Origin: Stenotrophomonas maltophilia
GTDB taxonomy: Bacteria > Pseudomonadota > Gammaproteobacteria > Xanthomonadales > Xanthomonadaceae
Direction of reading: 5' to 3'
Assembly: GCF_004920835.1 (NCBI RefSeq)
Contig: NZ_QFHO01000001.1
Coordinates: 124,001-188,000 of the forward strand
DNA length: 64,000 nt
Of this stretch, positions 16,038 through 24,893 are shown in pieces. Within the stretch, counting starts at the first letter, position 1. Each line of letters begins with the position of its first letter. Below the pieces are notes generated by a model. The model was not told the DNA's origin. It saw nothing but the letters and a program-made list of their open reading frames with translations, and searched no databases. The translations under genes and the position numbers were made by a program.

Positions 16038-17644
16038 GCAAGGTCGATCGCACCCCGAAGCCACGCGGCATCCGCCAGACCATGTCCGACCTGCATATCT
16101 GGGTCGGGCTGCTGGCCGGCTGGATCCTGTACGCGATGTTCCTCACCGGCACCGCCAGCTACTTCCGCGACGAGCTCTCGCGCTATACCCGCCCGGAAAT
16201 CGCCACGCCGTCTATATTGCCGGATGCCGCTATCGTCACGCAGCGCACCGTCGCCACGATCATGGCCGACACGCCAGCGGCCAGCCAGATCAACCTCGGC
16301 CTGCCGAGCACGCGCATGCCATGGGTGTCGGCGATGTGGGCCAGCCCGGGTGGGCGTGGCCGGCATGGCTTCGACTCGGGCCTGTTCGATGCCAACACCG
16401 GCGCGCCGCTGCAGGCACGCGACACCGGCGGCGGCGACTTCTTCTATGCCTTCCATTTCAACCTGCATTACATGCCTGCGATGTGGGGTCGCTGGATCGT
16501 CGGCCTGTGCGCGATGTTCATGCTGGTGGCCATCGTCAGCGGCGTGATCACCCACAAGAAGATCTTCGCTGACTTCTTCACCTTCCGCTGGGGCAAGGGC
16601 CAGCGCTCGTGGCTGGATGGTCACGCGGCACTCTCGGTGCTCGGCCTGCCGTTCCACTTCATGATCACCTGGAGCGGACTGGTGATGCTGGCGGTGCTGT
16701 ACATGCCGTGGGGCCTGGCCAAACTGCCTGACAAGCGCCAGCAGGCCGAGGTGGTCAGCGAGATGCGCCTGTTCCTGCCACCGCAGAAAGCCGCTGGCCA
16801 GCCTGCCCCGCTCACCGACGTCGGCGCACTGGTGCAACAGGCCGAGCAGCGCTGGGGAACCGGATCGGTGGGCAGCGTGCAGGTGCAGAACCCCGGCGAC
16901 CAGAACGCACTCGTGGCCGTGGTGCGTGCGCAGTCCAGCCGTGTTTCCACCACACCGAACTATCTGCTGTTCGACGGCAGCGGCGGGCAGTTGCTGCAGG
17001 TCAAGGAGCACTCGGGCGTCGCCGCCGATACACAGGGCGTGCTGTATGGTCTGCACCTGGGCCGCTTCGCCGATGCCGCCCTGCGCTGGCTGTACTTCAT
17101 CGTCAGCCTGGCCGGCACCGCCATGGTCGGCACCGGGCTGGTGCTATGGACGGTCAAGCGCCGTGCGCAGCTGCCCGATCCGCAGCGCCCCTACTTCGGC
17201 TTCCGCCTGGTCGAGCGTCTCAACATCGCCACCGTCGCCGGCCTGTCGGTGGCGATGGCGGCCTATCTGTGGGCGAACCGCCTGTTGCCCACTGCCATGG
17301 ACGGTCGCGCGGCGTGGGAGGTGCATGTGTTCTTCCTGGCTTGGGCGGCCATGTTCGTGCACGCCACGCTGCGGACACCCAAGCGAGCGTGGATCGAACA
17401 GTTCCTGCTGGCGGCGTTGCTGCTTGCACTGCTGCCGGTGCTGACGGCGATGACTACGGCACATCCGTTGTGGCGCACGCTGGCCGCAGGCGATTGGGCC
17501 TTTGCCGGGACCGACCTGACCCTGCTGGCATTGGCCGCCCTGCACACGCTGCTGGCCTGGCGCACCTGGCGGCATGCACCGAAGGTGAAGCGCACACGGC
17601 CGTCTGCAGCGTCACGCAATGCGGTTTCCGAGGCCAGCGCATGA
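16034..17644 (+). CDS. PepSY-associated membrane protein, probable ferric-siderophore reductase
   Basis: This 536-residue inner-membrane protein belongs to the PepSY-TM family (FoxB/PiuB-like), thought to reduce siderophore iron using membrane electrons. The N-terminal helix region LHIWVGLLAGWILYAMFLTGTASYF is family-typical. Histidines that could bind haem occur in several helices (FHFNLHYMP, LPFHFMITWSG, LYGLHLGRF). A periplasmic PepSY-like domain lies at about 230-340, and the C-terminal half adds about five helices. It is coupled to its neighbours by ATGA overlaps on both sides, so DUF3649, PepSY and DUF3325 form one translation unit after the receptor. Confidence 0.88.
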   Translation: MSKVDRTPKPRGIRQTMSDLHIWVGLLAGWILYAMFLTGTASYFRDELSRYTRPEIATPSILPDAAIVTQRTVATIMADTPAASQINLGLPSTRMPWVSAMWASPGGRGRHGFDSGLFDANTGAPLQARDTGGGDFFYAFHFNLHYMPAMWGRWIVGLCAMFMLVAIVSGVITHKKIFADFFTFRWGKGQRSWLDGHAALSVLGLPFHFMITWSGLVMLAVLYMPWGLAKLPDKRQQAEVVSEMRLFLPPQKAAGQPAPLTDVGALVQQAEQRWGTGSVGSVQVQNPGDQNALVAVVRAQSSRVSTTPNYLLFDGSGGQLLQVKEHSGVAADTQGVLYGLHLGRFADAALRWLYFIVSLAGTAMVGTGLVLWTVKRRAQLPDPQRPYFGFRLVERLNIATVAGLSVAMAAYLWANRLLPTAMDGRAAWEVHVFFLAWAAMFVHATLRTPKRAWIEQFLLAALLLALLPVLTAMTTAHPLWRTLAAGDWAFAGTDLTLLALAALHTLLAWRTWRHAPKVKRTRPSAASRNAVSEASA

Positions 17645-17919
17645 TCCACGTCATTCTGTTCGTGCTGTCACTGGCCGCGTTCGGTTGTCTGGCGCTGGCG
17701 ATGGAGCGCCATCAGCGCGATGTGCTGCGCCGTGTGTTGAGCGCGCAGGCGACCGAGAAACTGCGCGCGGTCGGCTGGGCGCTGCTGGTGTTCAGTGCCG
17801 TGTTCGCCATGCGCGGGCTGGGAGTGGGTTTCGGTCTGGCCGCGTTGTCCGGGCACACCAGCGTGGCCGCAGGTGTTGTGGTGGTGGCGATGGTGGCGCA
17901 TGGGCGGCGGGATCGGTAG
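17641..17919 (+). CDS. DUF3325 small membrane protein
   Basis: This 92-residue protein has three hydrophobic segments (VILFVLSLAAFGCLALAM, VGWALLVFSAVFAMRGLGVGFGL, AAGVVVVAMVAHG) and fits DUF3325, the usual last gene of this cluster. The ATG overlaps the PepSY stop (ATGA). The TAG stop (17917-17919) is part of the GTAG head of a SMAG-type repeat, so the last codons abut the repeat. Function is unknown beyond the iron-uptake context. Confidence 0.82.
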   Translation: MIHVILFVLSLAAFGCLALAMERHQRDVLRRVLSAQATEKLRAVGWALLVFSAVFAMRGLGVGFGLAALSGHTSVAAGVVVVAMVAHGRRDR

Positions 17920-17974
17920 ATGCCCACCTTGGTGGGCACCGGTGAAAGCGACGCCAACCAAGGTTGGCGACTAC
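17916..17974. repeat. Compound SMAG-type repeat, supplies a stop codon
   Basis: A GTAG-headed palindrome (CCCACC-TT-GGTGGG) faces a second (GCCAACC-AA-GGTTGGC) ending in CTAC. The first GTAG gives the TAG stop of the DUF3325 gene. Confidence 0.78.
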
Positions 17975-17989
17975 CTAGACCGACAGGCA

Positions 17990-18011
17990 TCAATGCGTCG
18001 CTCGGCTCTAC
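17990..18011 (-). repeat. Degenerate SMAG half-repeat
   Basis: On the minus strand GTAGAGCCGAGC is present but the returning arm is lost. Its TAG is the stop codon of the converging YcaQ-like gene. Confidence 0.5.
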
Positions 18012-19096
18012 AGAAAAGCCGCCATGCGCTGCAGTTCGTCTTCAAGCGCGGAACGAAACACGCGGTCGCGGACCAGCGACTTGCCGGCATAGCCCACGCT
18101 GGTCGCCAGCTCACCGTCGCGCACGCTGAGATTGGCCCAGCCCACCACCTGGTCGTGCCATAGCATCGGCAACGCGTAGTAGCCGTATTGGCGCTTCGGC
18201 GCAGGCGTGTAGGCCTCGAACTTGTAGACCCAGCCCCACAGCAGCTCGAAGCGGCGGCGGTCCCACACCACCGGGTCGAACGGCGCCAGCAGGCGCACCT
18301 GTTCGTCCGGCGCATGCCGGCGCGAGCGCGGGTTCTCGTCCGCCGGCCAGTACCAGGTGGTGCCGTCCAGCGTGCAGCTGGCCAGCTGGTGCTTGGCCAG
18401 CATCAACGCCTGCCGGGTCTGCTCGGCCAGATGCGGTGCGCCATAGCCCAGTAGGCGCACCAGATAGGTCAGGCTGGCCGACGGCAGTGGCGCGTACTTG
18501 CGCACCACCAGATCAATCAGGGCCGCGGCGCGTTCAATCTGTGCCTGCTCGCTGGCATCTGCCTCGGCGTGGTCGGCCACGGCGTAGATGCGGGTGCCGC
18601 TGTCGCGCCGCTGCACGCGCAGCAGGCCACGGTAATGCATGCCATCCAGCAGATGCGTGCTGGCATTGCTGGTGCCGCCCCAGTAGTTGGTCACCCGCCC
18701 ATGCGCGAACGCCTGATCCACCTCCCGCGGGTGCACGCTGCCGCGCTCGCGCACGAAGGCCAGCACGTCGGCCGCGCGGCGATGGGTCTCGGCGTCCCAC
18801 TCGCGCTTGGACACGCGCGGGTGCATCAGCGCCAAATGCTCGCGTGGCAGGAAGCCGTAGTTCACCAGGCAATCTTCTTCCACCGGCAGGCGCGTATAAC
18901 GGCGCTCCAGATCACCGGCGCGATAGTCCTTCACCCGGTGGCGCAGGGTCAGGTCCTGCGCACGTGCCGGCGCGCGGATCGGGTCGGCCTGCACGAAGCC
19001 CAGGCGCCGGATCGCGGTCATCAGCGTGGTGGGTTTGAACAGCGTGCGCGCCACCGCATGGCGGCGCAGATCATCGAGGGTGGGCGTGGCAGGCAT
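18008..19096 (-). CDS. YcaQ/AlkX-like winged-helix DNA glycosylase family protein
   Basis: This 362-residue protein belongs to the HTH_42 (YcaQ) family, whose studied members unhook DNA interstrand crosslinks and remove bulky alkylated bases. An N-terminal helical region carries VQADPIRAPARAQDL, which matches the QxD-type catalytic motif of the family. Three winged-helix-like repeats follow, with family-typical LLAPFDPVVWDRRRFELLWG and YALPMLWHDQVVGWANLS. ATG at 19096 was chosen because a SMAG-like repeat lies directly upstream (19106-19129). Its TAG stop comes from a degenerate GTAG repeat. The enzymatic role is inferred from the family. Confidence 0.85.
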   Translation of the reverse strand: MPATPTLDDLRRHAVARTLFKPTTLMTAIRRLGFVQADPIRAPARAQDLTLRHRVKDYRAGDLERRYTRLPVEEDCLVNYGFLPREHLALMHPRVSKREWDAETHRRAADVLAFVRERGSVHPREVDQAFAHGRVTNYWGGTSNASTHLLDGMHYRGLLRVQRRDSGTRIYAVADHAEADASEQAQIERAAALIDLVVRKYAPLPSASLTYLVRLLGYGAPHLAEQTRQALMLAKHQLASCTLDGTTWYWPADENPRSRRHAPDEQVRLLAPFDPVVWDRRRFELLWGWVYKFEAYTPAPKRQYGYYALPMLWHDQVVGWANLSVRDGELATSVGYAGKSLVRDRVFRSALEDELQRMAAFL

Positions 19097-19105
19097 GGCC
19101 GCATT

Positions 19106-19177
19106 GTAGATCCACGCCATGCCTGGATGCTGCCTTGGCCAACCGTGCGACGGCATCCACGCATGGAGTGGATCTAC
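19106..19177. repeat. Pair of facing SMAG-type repeats (GTAGATCCA subtype)
   Basis: GTAGATCCACGCCATG begins at 19106 on the plus strand and its counterpart ends in CTAC at 19174-19177. The second copy's TAG is the stop codon of the TetR gene that follows on the minus strand. A copy of this subtype also lies at 22390-22414. Confidence 0.72.
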
Positions 19178-19788
19178 CGAAGCTCCAATACCTCCAGCGA
19201 ACCTATCACCAGCGCACGCATGCCCTGCTTGAATTCGGCGATCACTTCCTCGTCCTGCACGCGGCGGCCGGTCAACACTTCGGTTTCGTCATCCACCAGC
19301 CCGTACACCGTATCCGCACCGGCAATGCAGTAGAACGCTATCGTGGCCAGCAACCAGCGCGCCTTGTCCAGCGGCAGGCCGAACACCTCGGCCACATGCG
19401 CCTGGTGCGAGGCGATCTTCTCCAGCATCGGCGTGGTCGCCACCGAACGGCGCAGCAGGTAAGGCGGCAACCCCGGGTGCGCTTTCACCACCTCGCACAG
19501 TGATTCCACGAACCCCAGCAGGTAGGCCTGCAACCCACCCGGCGCATCGGCAGACGCACGCGGAATCTGCCAGCGCTGGAACACCGTATCGGCAACCAGC
19601 CGCTTCAAGGCCTCCAGATTGGCCACGCGCTTGTAGAGCGCGGCCTGGGTCACCGCCAGCTCGGCGGCCACATTGGCCATGGTCAGGTTCGGCAGGCCCA
19701 GCGTGATGCCGATGTCGGCCAGCCGATCGGGGGTGATGGTAGGCGGGCGGCCACGGGCCGGCGCCGGGATCTCAGGTTGCATGCTCAT
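19174..19788 (-). CDS. TetR-family regulator of the second siderophore-receptor locus
   Basis: This 204-residue regulator is paralogous to the one at 11691. Shared parts are GRPPTIT at the opening, a helix-turn-helix with NVAAELAVTQAALYKRVANLEALKRLV, and the region FGLPLDKARWLLATIAFYCIAGADTVY. The start may be ATG 19788 or 19782. It is divergent from the receptor at 20028; TTAGTT-N10-AACTAA lies between them, 51 bases before its own start. The TAG stop belongs to a GTAG repeat, so the final residues may vary with repeat position. Confidence 0.87.
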   Translation of the reverse strand: MSMQPEIPAPARGRPPTITPDRLADIGITLGLPNLTMANVAAELAVTQAALYKRVANLEALKRLVADTVFQRWQIPRASADAPGGLQAYLLGFVESLCEVVKAHPGLPPYLLRRSVATTPMLEKIASHQAHVAEVFGLPLDKARWLLATIAFYCIAGADTVYGLVDDETEVLTGRRVQDEEVIAEFKQGMRALVIGSLEVLELR

Positions 19789-19838
19789 ACCGTAGCGAGG
19801 GTGCCAGCAAAGGGACCCTCTTGTCCGCATCATATGGT

Positions 19839-19860
19839 TTAGTTTAATTTACTCAACTAA
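19839..19860. promoter_or_regulatory. Inverted-repeat operator TTAGTT-N10-AACTAA
   Basis: Arms at 19839-19844 and 19855-19860 are identical to those at 12421-12443, and the flanks agree too (TTTAGTTTA on the left, ACTAATTCG on the right). The spacer is one base shorter. It is the likely site of the divergent TetR protein. Confidence 0.72.
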
Positions 19861-20027
19861 TTCGGGACGCGCGTGGTTCGCAACCCCGTCGCCGTCCGCA
19901 ATCGAGCCCATGGCTCACTTTCCGCCAGGTCCCCACCCAGCCGACAACCCTGCGCTGCGCCCTCCCCCGTGCTTGCCGTCGGCAGCGCGCCAGGCGCGTT
20001 CGCACCTGCGATTCACAGGAATCTGGC

Positions 20028-22274
20028 ATGACCGTGTACGACCTTTCCTCTCTGCTGCAGCGCGCAGCTGCTGATCCGACCCGCCTGGTGATGCTCCCGC
20101 CGGGCATGGCCCGGCGCTACCAGAGCACCCCCAATGCGCGTAGCGGCCAGACGCAGGCGCTGGGCATCCGGGTGTCGGTCCTGGCGCTGGGCCTGCTGGC
20201 CTCGTTCGCCGCGCTGGCCGAGTCGACGCCGTCCACCCTGCCTTCGGTGCAGGTGCAGGAACAGCGCCGGGTGACCGGCGACTATGCCGGCGGACAGGTG
20301 GCCTCTGGCAGCCGCGTCGGCCTGCTCGGCGACAAGGACTTCATGGATACGCCGTTCAGTACGGTCAGCTACACCGAAGCCTTCATCCGCGACCGCCAGG
20401 CCAAGGACCTCACCGACGTCATCGCCGCCACCGACCCCACGGTGTTCAGCAACGGCGTCACCGGTTCCTGGAGCGAGAACTACGCCATCCGCGGCTTCGC
20501 CTCCAGCAGCAGCGACACCACCTTCAACGGCCTCAGCGGCATCGCGCCGTACTACCGCACCTCACCGGAAATGTTCGAGCGCATCGAGGTGTTGAAGGGC
20601 CCGTCCGCCCTGCTCAACGGCATGCCGCCGGGCGGCTCGGTCGGTGGCAGCGTCAACCTGGTGCCCAAGCGTGCGGATGACCAGCCATTGCTGCGGATCA
20701 GCGCCAACTTCGCCTCCGATGCGCAGTTCGGCACCCATGTGGATGTGGGCCGCCGTCTGGGCGCCGACAAGCAGTTCGGCATCCGCTTCAACGGCGCTTA
20801 CCGTGATGGCGACGGTGCAGTGGGCAAGCAGAGCAAGAAGGTGCAGCTGGGCTCGCTGGCGCTGGATTGGCGCGGCGAGCGCGCCCGCCTGTCGGCCGAT
20901 CTGTACAGCGCCGACGACCGCGTCGACGGCCCGGCCCGTGGTGTCGGCCTGGCACCGGGCGTCGCCATTCCCCGCCCGCCGCGAGGCGACACACTGATCA
21001 ACCCGGACTGGGCCTACGTGGACAGCCAGGACAAGGGCGCGATGCTGCGTGGCGAGCTGGATATCATCGACAACCTGATGGCCTACCTGGCCTACGGCAC
21101 CAGCAAGACCGACTACCGCTACAACGGATCGATCAGCGCGCAGATCCTCAACCCAGCCGGTGACTTCACTACCGTGATCGGCCAGCTGGCGTTCGACATC
21201 AAGAAGCAGTCCGGTGATGCTGGCCTGCGCGGCAGCTTCCGTACCGGCAGCGTCGGCCACCAGTGGGCTGCCAACGTGACCCATTACCAGCACACCCAGA
21301 ACGACTACGGCCGCCGCAGCGTGCCGGGCTGGGACTGGACCACCAACCTGTACAACCCGGTGTGGGGCCCTGCCGCGCCCTTCATGGCCCCGCATATCTC
21401 GCACACCGAACTGCGGCTGGACAGCATCGGCTTCGCTGATACCTTGTCCTTCGCCGATGACCGCGTGCAGTTGACGCTGGGCGTGCGCCGTCAGCAGGTG
21501 GTCAGCGAGACCTTCAATGTCGCCAACGGTGCGCGCACCTCGCGCTATGACGAGAGCGCCACCACCCCGGCCGCCGCCCTGCTGGTGAAGGCCACCGATA
21601 CACTTTCGGTCTACACCAACTACATCGAAGGCCTCAGCCAGGGCGCCACCGCGCCGATGACTGCTGCCAACGCCGGCGATGTGTTCGCGCCTTTCCGCAC
21701 CAAGCAGAAGGAGCTCGGCCTGAAACTGGACCTTGGCAGCTTCGCGCACACCTTCAGCGTGTACGAGATCAAGCGACCGAACAGCTACACCGACCCGGTC
21801 ACGAATGTCTTCTCGTTCGGTGGTGAACAACGGAACCGCGGCGTGGAATGGGGTTTCTTCGGCTCACCGCTGGATGGCGTGCGCCTGCTGGGTGGCATGG
21901 CCTATGTGCAGCCCAAGCTGACCCGCACGGCCGGTGGCGTGAATGAAGGCCGCATGGCCACGGCGGTTGCGCAGCGGCAGGCCAAGCTGGGCGTGGAATG
22001 GGATGTGCCTGCACTGGAGGGCTTTACCCTGACCGGCAATGCCACCGCCATGTCGAAGCAGTACATCAGCGCAGACAATAGCCTGTCGGTACCTGGGCGC
22101 ACTTTGTTCGATGTGGGTGCGCGCTACAGCACCACCGTGGCCGGACGACCGCTTGCCCTGAGAGCGAGCGCGAACAACGTGACCAACAAGGCGTATTGGG
22201 GCATGCCGTTGCTTTCCAGCCTGGCGCTGGGGGCACCGAGAACGGTGTTGTTGTCGGCCACGATGGATTTCTGA
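20028..22274 (+). CDS. TonB-dependent siderophore receptor, second locus
   Basis: This 748-residue outer-membrane receptor is paralogous to the one at 13508: the segment after the signal peptide (GGQVASGSRVGLLGDKDF), the plug motif IEVLKGPSALLNGMPPGGSVGG and the barrel end MDF all match. ATG 20028 has a fair ribosome-binding site (AGGA at 20019). However, about 50 residues precede the hydrophobic signal core VLALGLLASFAALA, so ATG 20106 is a possible alternative. Unlike the first locus it has no reductase or PepSY genes beside it. It may import a related ligand and rely on the first locus for iron release. Confidence 0.9.
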   Translation: MTVYDLSSLLQRAAADPTRLVMLPPGMARRYQSTPNARSGQTQALGIRVSVLALGLLASFAALAESTPSTLPSVQVQEQRRVTGDYAGGQVASGSRVGLLGDKDFMDTPFSTVSYTEAFIRDRQAKDLTDVIAATDPTVFSNGVTGSWSENYAIRGFASSSSDTTFNGLSGIAPYYRTSPEMFERIEVLKGPSALLNGMPPGGSVGGSVNLVPKRADDQPLLRISANFASDAQFGTHVDVGRRLGADKQFGIRFNGAYRDGDGAVGKQSKKVQLGSLALDWRGERARLSADLYSADDRVDGPARGVGLAPGVAIPRPPRGDTLINPDWAYVDSQDKGAMLRGELDIIDNLMAYLAYGTSKTDYRYNGSISAQILNPAGDFTTVIGQLAFDIKKQSGDAGLRGSFRTGSVGHQWAANVTHYQHTQNDYGRRSVPGWDWTTNLYNPVWGPAAPFMAPHISHTELRLDSIGFADTLSFADDRVQLTLGVRRQQVVSETFNVANGARTSRYDESATTPAAALLVKATDTLSVYTNYIEGLSQGATAPMTAANAGDVFAPFRTKQKELGLKLDLGSFAHTFSVYEIKRPNSYTDPVTNVFSFGGEQRNRGVEWGFFGSPLDGVRLLGGMAYVQPKLTRTAGGVNEGRMATAVAQRQAKLGVEWDVPALEGFTLTGNATAMSKQYISADNSLSVPGRTLFDVGARYSTTVAGRPLALRASANNVTNKAYWGMPLLSSLALGAPRTVLLSATMDF

Positions 22275-22303
22275 AAGGCATCCATGGGCGGCGTGGGCGT
22301 ACT

Positions 22304-22414
22304 GTAGAGCCGAGCCATGCTCGGCTCCGTTTCCTTTGATGAGCCGAGCATGGGCTCGGCTCTACAGAATGCCAGGCAATCCGCCAGAAGCATCCACGTA
22401 TGGCGTGGATCTAC
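22304..22414. repeat. Cluster of three SMAG-type repeats
   Basis: Copies lie at 22304-22328 (GTAGAGCCGAGC form), 22341-22365 (the same form reversed, ending CTAC) and 22390-22414 (GTAGATCCA form reversed). They fill most of the gap between the convergent receptor and TraX genes. Confidence 0.78.
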
Positions 22415-22444
22415 CGACACAAGGCACGACCACCCATGCATTGA

Positions 22445-23110
22445 TCAAGAAAGCACGCGCGCCACCACCGCCAGTACCAGCAGATGCCCCACGTAGTACC
22501 CATAGAACATCCAGCGCCAGCGTGGCAGTTGCCACTGCACCCGTGCGGCCAGCAGCACCACGGGAACTGCCAGCACGGCCCAGCCGTTCCGGTTGGCCCA
22601 GCACACCGCCGCCAAGGCAATCAGCAGCGTCCACCACGCGCGATGGCGGAACGCGATCCAGGCCAGCAGGACACTGCCGACTCCGGCCCACTGGTAGTCC
22701 ACCAGCATCGGCAGTACACCCGCCGCCAACAACAGCAACAGGGGCCGGTTGTTGGCCAGCGCGTGCACCGCCACGGCAGCCAGGGCGAACGTGAGTAGGA
22801 TGTTGAGCGGCAGCCAGGAGCCAAAGACCAAGGCATGCAGCGGTTGGGCGATGACGCCCCACAGGGCCAGGCGACGCATCGACTTGCGAAGGTCGGCGCC
22901 CGGTTGGGCCAGGTTGCAGGCCATCACCAGTGCGAACAGCGGAAAGGCGATGCGCCCCAGTTCAGTGACCACCGGCACGTAGCCACCGAACACCACCTTG
23001 GCCACGTGGTCGCCGGTCATGGCCAGCAATGCGATCCACTTCAGCAGCTCGCGGGCGCCACTGCCGAGGCTGATGCTGAACGTGGACGTCCTTGTCGTGG
23101 TCGCGTGCAT
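22445..23110 (-). CDS. TraX-family membrane protein
   Basis: This 221-residue inner-membrane protein has seven or more hydrophobic segments. The opening ELLKWIALLAMTGDHVAKVVF matches the TraX family (F-plasmid TraX acetylates pilin). Other supporting parts are GRIAFPLFALVMACNLA and the glycine-rich final helix WMFYGYYVGHLLVLAV. No conjugation gene is near, so this is a chromosomal homologue, perhaps an acetyltransferase for another substrate. It is transcribed divergently from the iminopeptidase gene. Confidence 0.82.
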   Translation of the reverse strand: MHATTTRTSTFSISLGSGARELLKWIALLAMTGDHVAKVVFGGYVPVVTELGRIAFPLFALVMACNLAQPGADLRKSMRRLALWGVIAQPLHALVFGSWLPLNILLTFALAAVAVHALANNRPLLLLLAAGVLPMLVDYQWAGVGSVLLAWIAFRHRAWWTLLIALAAVCWANRNGWAVLAVPVVLLAARVQWQLPRWRWMFYGYYVGHLLVLAVVARVLS

Positions 23111-23224
23111 CCCAGAAGCTTATGCGCATCGGCAAGCCCATTTCCAGCGTCCCGCAAGCAACACCCCCTGCCTCGGTCGGCGCGAGGCGCTATGCTGGCC
23201 GCCCCTGCTTGTGAGACACCCGCC

Positions 23225-24172
23225 ATGCGCACTCTGTACCCAACCATCGAGCCGTACCGCGAGTTCACTCTGCCGGTAAGCGATCTGCACACGCTGCACA
23301 TCGAAGAGTGCGGCACGCCGGAGGGCATTCCGGTGGTGTACCTGCATGGCGGACCGGGTGCGGGTATTTCGCCCACCCATCGCCGTTTCTTCGACCCGGC
23401 GCGCTACCGCATCGTGCTGATCGACCAGCGCGGCAGCGGTCGCTCCACGCCGTTCGGCGAGCTGCGCGACAACACCACGCAGGAACTGGTGGCCGACATC
23501 GAGAAGGTGCGCGAGCACCTCGGCATCGAGCGTTGGCTGGTCTATGGCGGTTCCTGGGGCTCGACCCTGTCGCTGGCCTACGCGCAGGCACATCCCGAGC
23601 GTGCCACCGGCCTGATCCTGCGTGGCGTATTCCTTGGCCGCGAGATGGAGAACCGCTGGTTCGCGGAAACCAACGGTGGTGCGCGCTGGATCTTCCCGGA
23701 GCGCTGGGATCGCTACGAGGCCTACATTCCAGAAGGCGAGCGTGGCGACATGATTGCGGCCTACTGGACGCGCATGGACAGCGCCGATGAGGCCACCCGC
23801 ATCGCAGCCGCGCAGGCCTGGCTGGGCTGGGAAGACAACGCCGCCACCCTGCAGCACGACGTGGATGCTGTTTCTACGGACGACCCGCTGGACACGCTGG
23901 CCAAGGCCCGCATCGAAGCGCATTACTTCCGCAACGGTATCTTCCTGGAACCGAACCAGCTGTTGCGCGATATAGATCGCATCCGCCATCTGCCCGGCGT
24001 GATCGTGCAGGGCCGCTATGACATCATCTGCCCGCCGCGCAGCGCCTGGGACCTGGCCAAGGCCTGGCCGGAGGCAAAGCTGGAGATGGTGATCTCGGGA
24101 CATAGCGCGAACGAGCCGGCGACGGTCGATGCGCTGGTGCGCGCCACGGACGCGTTTGCCGACCGGAACTGA
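23225..24172 (+). CDS. pip: Proline iminopeptidase
   Basis: This 315-residue alpha/beta hydrolase releases N-terminal proline from peptides. It shows the oxyanion motif HGGPG (41-45), the IDQRGSGRSTP stretch, the nucleophile S110 in GGSWGS, D266 in GRYDIICP and H293 in SGHSANEP: the full catalytic triad at family spacing. Length and sequence match the S33 family of Xanthomonadaceae. ATG at 23225 starts the conserved MRTLYPTIEPY opening; the frame is open further up without likeness. It is a single gene followed by SMAG repeats. Confidence 0.93.
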   Translation: MRTLYPTIEPYREFTLPVSDLHTLHIEECGTPEGIPVVYLHGGPGAGISPTHRRFFDPARYRIVLIDQRGSGRSTPFGELRDNTTQELVADIEKVREHLGIERWLVYGGSWGSTLSLAYAQAHPERATGLILRGVFLGREMENRWFAETNGGARWIFPERWDRYEAYIPEGERGDMIAAYWTRMDSADEATRIAAAQAWLGWEDNAATLQHDVDAVSTDDPLDTLAKARIEAHYFRNGIFLEPNQLLRDIDRIRHLPGVIVQGRYDIICPPRSAWDLAKAWPEAKLEMVISGHSANEPATVDALVRATDAFADRN

Positions 24173-24181
24173 AGAGAGGGG

Positions 24182-24305
24182 GTAGCGCCGGCCGCTGGCC
24201 GGCATCCCACTGTTCGAGGGCAGAGTCGACTGTCAGTCGACTGCTCTCGGCGGGAAGCCTAAAACCCCGCGCTGCGCGCGATAGTCGACTAACAGTCGAC
24301 TCTAC
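24182..24305. repeat. Cluster of SMAG-type repeats downstream of pip
   Basis: A GTAG copy with GCCGGCC-GCT-GGCCGGC lies at 24182-24203, a copy built on AGTCGACTG near 24222-24247, and one ending in CTAC at 24283-24305. They occupy the first half of the 309-base space between pip and the EF-hand gene. The second half holds the hairpin leader at 24436-24481. Confidence 0.72.
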
Positions 24306-24435
24306 CCATCCGTCTCCCCGCAGCCGCCTCTGGGCCGTCGATCACGGCAGCCCGGTGAATGGCGGCTCACCGCCACCGGCCAGGCAGGCGGATTCTTCGC
24401 AGCTCGCTTACAGGCAGGCGCCGATGATCCGGCCG

Positions 24436-24481
24436 TGGCCACGGACAACCCTGGCCTACCTCCCTACTTCTGGAGCCTGCC
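24436..24481 (+). promoter_or_regulatory. Hairpin leader A, upstream of the EF-hand lipoprotein
   Basis: A hairpin (TGGCCACGG-ACAA-CCCTGGCC, one mismatch) is followed by a C/T-rich stretch, GGAG at 24472-24475 and the ATG at 24482. Hairpin, pyrimidine tract and spacing to the start match leader B at 24894-24940. This looks like a duplicated 5' untranslated element. Confidence 0.5.
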
Positions 24482-24781
24482 ATGACCGGTGTTCGCTATC
24501 TCCCCGTCGCTCTCGCACTTTGCGCGGGCCTGCTTCTCGGTGCGTGTTCCAAGACCCAGGATGCCAGCAAGGCCACCGCGGCCGAGGACGTAACCGAAGT
24601 GAAGCTGATTCCAGCCTATGAATCGCTGGACAAGGACAAGGACGGCATCGTCACCCTGGCCGAGGTGGATGCAGTGGCGCCCGACTGGGCCGAACGCCTG
24701 CACGCCTGCGATACCGATCGCAACAAGACGTTGAGCCGCGGCGAGTACGACGTGTGCAAGCAGACCAGCACCGCGCATTGA
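24482..24781 (+). CDS. EF-hand lipoprotein
   Basis: This 99-residue lipoprotein has a signal peptide ending in the lipobox LLGAC (acylated C22) and a pair of EF-hand loops. Loop 1 (residues 50-61) is canonical, with Asp at positions 1, 3 and 5, Gly at 6 and Glu at 12. Loop 2 (77-88) has Asp at 1 and 3, Asn at 5 and Glu at 12, but Lys where Gly is usual. The mature protein is therefore likely to bind calcium in the periplasm or at a membrane face. It shares a leader-type hairpin with the mgtA locus just downstream, which hints at linked control by divalent cations. Confidence 0.87.
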   Translation: MTGVRYLPVALALCAGLLLGACSKTQDASKATAAEDVTEVKLIPAYESLDKDKDGIVTLAEVDAVAPDWAERLHACDTDRNKTLSRGEYDVCKQTSTAH

Positions 24782-24816
24782 TCCCTTTATGCGCCATCGA
24801 TTGGCGCGATGCGTGG

Positions 24817-24840
24817 CCGGCTATACCAAGGTATAGCCGG
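24817..24840. terminator. Perfect 24-base palindrome after the EF-hand gene
   Basis: Two arms of 11 bases (CCGGCTATACC and GGTATAGCCGG) surround AA. No T-run follows, so it is not a classical intrinsic terminator. It could end the upstream transcript, act as an operator for the magnesium locus, or be part of its long leader. Confidence 0.4.
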
Positions 24841-24893
24841 GCTAACCCACGAGCCTCTAGGACTGCCCCATTCAGGGGCGGACAATAGCGCCA

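Noticed and set aside
24841-24893. Possible M-box-type magnesium riboswitch before mgtA
   Set aside because: A short stretch (GAGCCTCTAGGACTGCCCC) recalls part of the M-box core, but the rest of the consensus is missing. A covariance-model search would decide.
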